Source: Pseudomonadota bacterium | GTDB taxonomy: Bacteria; Pseudomonadota; Alphaproteobacteria; Rhizobiales; Xanthobacteraceae | Length of the DNA: 12,143 nt | NCBI GenBank assembly: GCA_023404705.1 | Contig: JAEYAU010000060.1 | Coordinates: forward strand, 1 to 12,143 | Direction of reading: 5' to 3' | Shown: piece after piece, positions 7,747-12,143 of the stretch | Position numbering within the stretch: position 1 is the stretch's first letter | How the letters are laid out: each line of letters starts with the position of its first letter | Position numbers and translations under genes: made by a program | The notes under the pieces: model-generated | What the model saw: the letters and a program-made list of their open reading frames with translations, nothing else | Told to the model about the DNA's origin: nothing | The model's database searches: none

Positions 7747-9540
7747 ATGAAGATCATCCGCCTCTACACACGCGTGCTCGGGCTGCTCGGCCCTGAAGCC
7801 CGCCTGGGATGGCTGCTCGCCGCCGCCAATGTGGCGCTCGCAGCCGCCCAGTTCGCCGAGCCGATCCTGTTCGGCCGCATCATCGATTCGCTCGTCAGCG
7901 CGCAGGCGAAGAACGTGCTGCCGAACTTCTCCGACCTCATGCCTTTGCTCGCGGCATGGGCCGGCTTCGGCCTCTTCATCATTGGCTGCAGCGTGCTGGT
8001 GGCGCTGCATGCCGACCGCCTCGCCCACCGCCGCCGCCAGGCGGTGCTCGCCGATTATTTCCAGCACATCCTGACCCTGCCGCTCGCCTTCCATGGCGAT
8101 GTGCATTCGGGCCGGCTGATGAAGGTGATGCTCACGGGTACGGATTCGCTCTGGGGCCTGTGGCTCGCCTTCTTCCGCGAGCATTTCGCGGCCTTCATCG
8201 CGCTGTTCGTGCTGCTGCCGCTGTCGCTGGTGCTCAACTGGCAGATGGGCTCGCTGCTGATCGTGCTCTGCGCGATCTTCGCCTTCCTGACCGCGCTGGT
8301 GATCCGCAAGACCGAGATCCTGCAGAGCTCGGTCGAGGAATATTACACGAGCCTCGCCGAGCGCGTCTCCGACACGCTGAGCAATATCGCGGTGGTGCAG
8401 GGCTTCGCCCGCGTCGAGGCCGAGGTGTCGAGCCTGCGCGACGTGGTCGCGCGGCTCTTGAAGGCGCAGATGCCGGTGCTCTCCTGGTGGGCGCTGGTCA
8501 CGGTGCTGACGCGCGCCTCGACCACCATCACGCTGCTCTCGATCTTCCTGCTCGGCACCTGGCTGCACCTCAACGGCCTCGCCACCATTGGCGAGATCGT
8601 GATGTTCATGAACCTCTCGGGCATGCTGATCATCCGCCTCGAGCAGGCGACCGGCTTCGCCAATCGCATCTTCATGGACGCGCCGCGCCTGCAGGAATTC
8701 TTCGATGTGCTCGACACGGTCCCGACCGTGCGCGACCGGCCGGACGCCATCGACCCCGAGCGCCTGCGCGGCCTCGTCGAGTTCAACTACGTTTCCTTCT
8801 CGTATGACGGCAAGCGGCCGGCGGTCGCCGACCTCAATTTCACGGCGCTACCGGGCGAGACCATCGCGCTGGTCGGCTCCACGGGCGCCGGCAAGACCAC
8901 TGCGCTGGCGCTGCTCTACCGCGCCTTCGATCCGCAGTCCGGCGCGATCAAGATCGACGGCATGGACATTCGCGGCATCAGGCTCTCGGCGCTCCGCCGC
9001 AATATCGGCGTAGTGTTCCAGGAGCCGCTGCTGTTCAACCGGCCGATCGCCGAGAACATGCGCGTCGGTAAGCCCGACGCCACCGAGGCGGAGCTGCGCG
9101 TCGCGGCCGAGCGCGCGCAGGCGCTCGACTTCATCGAGCGTCATCCGCAGGGCTTCGAAGGTGCGGTGGGCGAGCGCGGCCGCGCGCTCTCGGGCGGCGA
9201 GCGCCAGCGGCTTTCGATCGCGCGCGCGCTGATCAAGGACCCGCCGATCCTGATCCTCGACGAAGCGACGAGCTCGCTCGATGCCGCGACCGAGGCGAAG
9301 GTGCAGACCGCGCTCGACGAGGTCATGCGCGGGCGCACCACCTTCGTGATCGCGCATCGGCTCGCCACCGTGCGCAAGGCGACGCGCATCCTGGTGTTCG
9401 AAGGCGGCCGCATCGTCGAGAGCGGCAGCTTCGACGAGCTGGTCGGCCGCGGCGGCCGCTTCGCCGAGCTCGCCAAGGCCCAGTTCCTCGCCCCCGCCAC
9501 AGAGACGAAGGCCATCGAGCGTCAGCCGGTCGAGACGTGA
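7747..9540 (+). CDS. ndvA: NdvA/ChvA-like ABC exporter, fused membrane and ATPase domains
   Basis: This 597-residue half-transporter works as a homodimer in the inner membrane. The membrane domain (about 20-310) has six probable helices, near 22-45, 66-88, 145-163, 166-186, 248-272 and 280-298. The ATPase domain (about 342-580) has Walker A GSTGAGKTT (377-385), Q-loop Gln425, signature LSGGERQR (481-488), Walker B ILILDE (501-506) and H-loop His537 (TTFVIAHR). Recalled similarity to rhizobial NdvA, the cyclic beta-1,2-glucan exporter, includes AEPILFGRIIDSL (38-50), WAGFGLF (71-77), ADRLAHRRR (89-97), LWGLWLAFFREH (135-146), PVLSWWAL (243-250) and VGERG before the signature. The N-terminal alignment supports the ATG at 7747, although no Shine-Dalgarno precedes it. 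The glucan synthase gene ndvB is not in the window, so the substrate may be a glucan or another periplasmic oligosaccharide. The exporter class is certain; the NdvA assignment is probable. Confidence 0.85.
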   Translation: MKIIRLYTRVLGLLGPEARLGWLLAAANVALAAAQFAEPILFGRIIDSLVSAQAKNVLPNFSDLMPLLAAWAGFGLFIIGCSVLVALHADRLAHRRRQAVLADYFQHILTLPLAFHGDVHSGRLMKVMLTGTDSLWGLWLAFFREHFAAFIALFVLLPLSLVLNWQMGSLLIVLCAIFAFLTALVIRKTEILQSSVEEYYTSLAERVSDTLSNIAVVQGFARVEAEVSSLRDVVARLLKAQMPVLSWWALVTVLTRASTTITLLSIFLLGTWLHLNGLATIGEIVMFMNLSGMLIIRLEQATGFANRIFMDAPRLQEFFDVLDTVPTVRDRPDAIDPERLRGLVEFNYVSFSYDGKRPAVADLNFTALPGETIALVGSTGAGKTTALALLYRAFDPQSGAIKIDGMDIRGIRLSALRRNIGVVFQEPLLFNRPIAENMRVGKPDATEAELRVAAERAQALDFIERHPQGFEGAVGERGRALSGGERQRLSIARALIKDPPILILDEATSSLDAATEAKVQTALDEVMRGRTTFVIAHRLATVRKATRILVFEGGRIVESGSFDELVGRGGRFAELAKAQFLAPATETKAIERQPVET

Positions 9541-9565
9541 GACGCGAGAGGCGTTCGGCACCTGA

Positions 9566-9684
9566 GAGCGTCATCCCGGAAGCCGCGCAGCGGCTGTCCG
9601 GGATCCATAGCCCCTGTCTGTCCGCATCATGATCACCGGGGTTATGGATCCCGGCTCTCGCTTCGCTCGGCCGGGATGACGCTC
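9566..9684. repeat. 119-bp intergenic palindromic repeat, possible bidirectional terminator
   Basis: The outer arms (9566-9579 and 9671-9684) are perfect 14-base complements, GAGCGTCATCCCGG and CCGGGATGACGCTC. Inner arms (9598-9614 and 9638-9654) match at 16 of 17 positions around GGATCCATA. The left half carries a third stem, AGCCGC-GCA-GCGGCT (9581-9595). The GTCATCCCGG...GGGATCCATA...TATGGATCCC...CCGGGATGAC pattern resembles the dispersed palindromes frequent between genes in Bradyrhizobium relatives (from memory, not searched). It fills the gap between the convergent exporter and thiolase genes and could terminate both. No tract of T residues follows the stems. Confidence 0.8.
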
Positions 9685-9700
9685 GCGCAAAGCGCTCGCG

Positions 9701-10870
9701 TCACTTGATACGCTCGAGGATGCTCACATAGTTCGCGACCGCGGCGCCGCCCATGTTGAAGATGCCGCCCAGCGTGGCGTTCTTCACCTGGATGTCGGTG
9801 GGCGCGGCGTCGCAGAGCTGCATGGCGCTGAGCGCATGCATCGATACGCCGGTGGCGCCGATCGGATGGCCCTTGGCCTTGAGCCCGCCCGACGGATTGA
9901 CCGGGAGCTGGCCATCCTTCTGGGTGAGCCCTTCCTTGATGGCGCGCGCACCCTGACCTTCCGGCACGAGGCCCATGGCCTCATACTCGATCAGCTCAGC
10001 GACCGTGAAGCAGTCATGCGTCTCCACGAAGGAGAGGTCGCGCAAGCCCACGCCCGCGTTCGCCAGCGCGCGCTGCCACGCCTGCGTGCAGCCTTCGAAC
10101 TTTAGAATGTCGCGCTTCGACATGGGCAGGAAATCCTGCACGTGCTGCGCGGCGCGGAACGCGACGGCCTTCTTCAGGCGCAGCGCGGTCTCGACATCGG
10201 CGAGCACCACCGCGGCCGCGCCGTCCGACACGAGCGAGCAGTCGGTACGCTTCAGCGGGCCGGCGACGAACGGGTTCTTCTCGCTCTCGGTGCGGCAGAA
10301 GTCGTAACCGAGATCCTTGCGCATCTGGGCGTAAGGATTGCCGACGCCGTTCTTGTGATTCTTCGCCGCGATCATGGCGAGCGCGTCGGACTGGTCGCCG
10401 TATTTCTGGAAATAGAGGCCCGCGATCTTGCCGAAGATGCCCGCAAAGCCGCCCTCGATCTCGGCCTCCTCACGCACGTAAGACGCCTTCAGCAGGTTCC
10501 GTCCGATCTCCGGACCCGGCGTCGTCGTCATCTGCTCGGCTCCGACCACCAGCACGATGCGCGCCATCTTGGCCTCGATCGTCTTGAGGCCCTGATGCAC
10601 CGCCGCGGAACCGGTCGCGCAGGCATTCTCCACACGCAGCGCGCGCTTGAAGCGCAGATCCGGCGAGGCCTGCAGCACCAGCGAGGCGGTAAAATCCTGC
10701 GCCGAGAACCCGGCGTTGAAATGACCGAGCACGATCTCGTCCACATCGCCCGGCGCGACCCCGGCATCCGCCAGCGCATCGGTGGCAACACGCACGATCA
10801 GGCTTTCCACCGATTCGGTATCGAGCCGCCCGAACGGCGTATGCGCCCATCCGACGATGCAGCCGGTCAT
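9701..10870 (-). CDS. SCP2/SCP-x-type thiolase (acetyl-CoA acetyltransferase family)
   Basis: This 389-residue thiolase-fold enzyme probably cleaves or forms a 3-ketoacyl-CoA in fatty acid, sterol or aromatic side-chain metabolism. The nucleophile is Cys84 in VENACATGSAAVHQG (80-94). The SCP2-type second catalytic motif HDCF holds His285 and Cys287 (ETHDCFTVAEL). The GHP motif has His335 in GGLKAKGHPIGATG. The C-terminal CxG motif of classical thiolases is replaced by GGIFNMGGAA (368-377) without cysteine, which confirms the SCP2 branch. The length suits a bare thiolase without a fused sterol carrier domain. ATG at 10868-10870 is chosen because AAGGAGAG lies just upstream and MTGCIVGWAHTPFG begins the fold; an in-frame GTG at 10912 would add 14 residues that encode the Shine-Dalgarno itself. 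The DUF35 zinc-ribbon/OB partner often paired with such thiolases is absent. Substrate unknown. Confidence 0.9.
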   Translation of the reverse strand: MTGCIVGWAHTPFGRLDTESVESLIVRVATDALADAGVAPGDVDEIVLGHFNAGFSAQDFTASLVLQASPDLRFKRALRVENACATGSAAVHQGLKTIEAKMARIVLVVGAEQMTTTPGPEIGRNLLKASYVREEAEIEGGFAGIFGKIAGLYFQKYGDQSDALAMIAAKNHKNGVGNPYAQMRKDLGYDFCRTESEKNPFVAGPLKRTDCSLVSDGAAAVVLADVETALRLKKAVAFRAAQHVQDFLPMSKRDILKFEGCTQAWQRALANAGVGLRDLSFVETHDCFTVAELIEYEAMGLVPEGQGARAIKEGLTQKDGQLPVNPSGGLKAKGHPIGATGVSMHALSAMQLCDAAPTDIQVKNATLGGIFNMGGAAVANYVSILERIK

Positions 10871-10874
10871 ATCG

Positions 10875-10882
10875 CTCTCCTT
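10875..10882 (-). promoter_or_regulatory. Ribosome binding site deciding the thiolase start
   Basis: AAGGAGAG on the minus strand, with GGAG 6 bases before the ATG at 10870, is the strongest Shine-Dalgarno in the window. It excludes the longer GTG start at 10912. Confidence 0.8.
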
Positions 10883-10959
10883 TGCCGAAATTTGGTCGTT
10901 TTCGTCCGCCACGGCCTAGCATACTGGCTGGGGCCGCGCATCCATCCGCCTGCAGGGCT

Positions 10960-10988
10960 TTGCCTTCGCGGATGCGATCGGTTTAAAT
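10960..10988 (+). promoter_or_regulatory. Candidate housekeeping promoter of the S11 carboxypeptidase gene
   Basis: TTGCCT-N17-TTAAAT matches the sigma-70-type hexamers at 4 of 6 positions each, with ideal spacing. Transcription would start near 10995, about 60 bases before the GTG. The spacer end GGATGCG (10970-10976) is complementary to CGCATCC (10937-10943), a possible but weak operator. Confidence 0.45.
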
Positions 10989-11054
10989 GGCTCAGCTCAA
11001 CCACGCGTATTCGCCTGTTTCCGAGGCCCGCCGAACCAGATCGGACCGCGCATC

Positions 11055-12143
11055 GTGCATTTTTCGCGAAGCTCCCGCTCTCTCGCACTCACTGCTGCCC
11101 TTCTCACCACCATTGCATTCGGTGCCCGCACGGCCTCCGCGGAGGCGCTGCTGCTGGTCGAAGCCGATACCGGCAAGGTTCTGCATGCCGAGAACGCGGG
11201 CTATCCCTGGCATCCGGCCTCCGTCACTAAGGTGATGACGGCCTATGTGACTCTCAAGGCCGTCAAGGAAGGCCGCATTACCCTCGACAAGCTGGTCACA
11301 GTCTCGCCGGTTGCGGCCGCGCAGGCGCCTTCCAAGATGGGGTTCGCGGTCGGCACCCAGGTCACCATCGACAATGCGCTGAAGATGCTGATGGTGAAGT
11401 CCGCCAACGACATGGCGGTGCTGCTCGCCGAAGGCGTGTCCGGCTCGGTCGAGAAATTCGCCGACGAGATGAACGCGGCCGCCCAGCGGCTCGGCATGAC
11501 GCAGTCCAGCTTCGTCAATCCGAACGGCTTGCCGGCCGACGAACAGATCACCTCGGCGCGTGATCTCGCGATCCTGGTGCGCGCCGTGTTCCGCGAGCTG
11601 CCCGAATACGAGATGTACTGGCGCATCCCGGCGATCAAGTTCGGCAGGCGCGTGATGCGCAACTACAACCGGCTGATCGACAACTATCCGGGCGCCGACG
11701 GGATGAAGACCGGCTTCATCTGCGCCTCCGGCTTCAATCTGGTCGCAACCGCGACCCGCAATGGGCGCCGCCTCATCGCGGTGGTGCTCGGCGCTCCCAA
11801 CGGGGCGTCGCGCGCCGAGAAGGCCGCGCAACTGCTCGAGCGCGGCTTTTCGGGCAATGCGCTGTCCTGGCTGATGCCCTCGCTCGGCACCGTCGAAGCG
11901 CTGCAGCCGATCCACGCGGCGCCGCCGAACCTGCGCGACGAGGTCTGCGGCAAGCACCGCAAGCGGCCCGCCAGCGAGTCGGACGATGACGAGGATACGC
12001 AGGCTGCCAATCCGCTCGACGGCGACCGCAGCTCCGCCTATGCGGCGCTCAATCTCTCGATGCGTGCCAAGCACGGCTCGCTGCTCTCGCCGCAGCCGCC
12101 GTCGATGCCGCCGATCGTGGTCTATACGGGCGCTCCCAAGCAG
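11055..12143 (+). CDS. Secreted D-alanyl-D-alanine carboxypeptidase, peptidase S11 (runs off right edge)
   Basis: This penicillin-binding enzyme of the DacA/PBP5-like group removes the terminal D-Ala from peptidoglycan stem peptides in the periplasm. It begins at GTG 11055: the signal peptide MHFSRSSRSLALTAALLTTI continues to a likely cut after TASA (residue 29), and the mature protein opens EALLLVEADTGKVLHAEN. The three active-site motifs are complete: SVTK (56-59, nucleophile Ser56), SAN (116-118) and KTG (218-220, in GMKTGFICASGFNLV). After the catalytic domain (to about 275) there is a polar tail with CGKHRKR (298-304) and the acidic run ESDDDED (308-314), an alphaproteobacterial-style extension. 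In total 363 codons are open and no stop is reached. There is no in-frame ATG upstream and only a weak Shine-Dalgarno, but the signal peptide makes the GTG start persuasive. It is divergent from the thiolase gene across 184 bases. Confidence 0.93.
   Translation, partial: MHFSRSSRSLALTAALLTTIAFGARTASAEALLLVEADTGKVLHAENAGYPWHPASVTKVMTAYVTLKAVKEGRITLDKLVTVSPVAAAQAPSKMGFAVGTQVTIDNALKMLMVKSANDMAVLLAEGVSGSVEKFADEMNAAAQRLGMTQSSFVNPNGLPADEQITSARDLAILVRAVFRELPEYEMYWRIPAIKFGRRVMRNYNRLIDNYPGADGMKTGFICASGFNLVATATRNGRRLIAVVLGAPNGASRAEKAAQLLERGFSGNALSWLMPSLGTVEALQPIHAAPPNLRDEVCGKHRKRPASESDDDEDTQAANPLDGDRSSAYAALNLSMRAKHGSLLSPQPPSMPPIVVYTGAPKQ

Noticed and set aside
7052..7750. A 232-codon plus-strand frame spanning the LysR gene and the intergenic region
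   Set aside because: Its first half is antisense to the LysR coding region and its second half reads the promoter region; it has no domain or credible start.
7492..8568. A 358-codon minus-strand frame opposite the exporter
   Set aside because: Gln/His/Arg-rich shadow of a clear ABC exporter.

Overview
The window is high-GC chromosomal DNA (about two thirds G+C by eye) from an alphaproteobacterium, most likely of the order Hyphomicrobiales. The clues are a PutA of the Bradyrhizobium type without the N-terminal ribbon-helix-helix domain, an NdvA/ChvA-like exporter, a PAS histidine kinase with an attached receiver, an S11 carboxypeptidase of rhizobial type, and an intergenic palindrome of the kind common in Bradyrhizobium relatives. 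No rRNA, tRNA, insertion sequence, phage gene or CRISPR array was seen. It reads as ordinary core and housekeeping sequence, not an island.

Layout. (1) 1-1639, minus: first 546 codons of putA (proline catabolism), running off the left edge. (2) 1640-1966: divergent regulatory region with a nested inverted repeat, a good candidate sigma-54 promoter, and a short palindrome/direct repeat. (3) 1967-4572, plus: three-gene ABC importer of the nitrate/sulfonate/taurine (NMT1/THI5-like) class, made of binding protein, ATPase and permease. (4) 4653-6548, plus: soluble PAS-PAS-HisKA-HATPase-REC hybrid histidine kinase, 80 bases after the permease and possibly in the same transcript. (5) 6551-7402, minus: LysR-type regulator whose stop lies 2 bases from the kinase stop. 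(6) 7403-7746: AT-richer divergent region with two short perfect dyads. (7) 7747-9540, plus: NdvA/ChvA-like ABC exporter (fused membrane and ATPase domains). (8) 9566-9684: 119-base palindromic repeat between convergent genes. (9) 9701-10870, minus: SCP2/SCP-x-type thiolase. (10) 10871-11054: divergent promoter region. (11) 11055 to the right edge, plus: secreted S11 D-Ala-D-Ala carboxypeptidase starting at GTG, incomplete at its C terminus.

How the parts may work together. The importer genes are plainly one operon: 12 bases between the first two genes and a 4-base ATGA overlap between the last two. A sigma-54 promoter would suggest induction by a nutrient signal, such as nitrogen status, through an enhancer-binding protein not found here. 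The kinase next door could sense the imported solute or metabolic state, but no partner regulator is present. The LysR gene sits divergent to the exporter and is the obvious candidate to control it. Proline degradation, thiolysis and cell-wall maturation appear to be independent neighbours.

No convincing previously undescribed system was found. The best leads are the sigma-54 promoter with its neighbouring repeats, the transporter-kinase linkage, the dyads between the LysR and exporter genes, and the unpaired SCP2-type thiolase.
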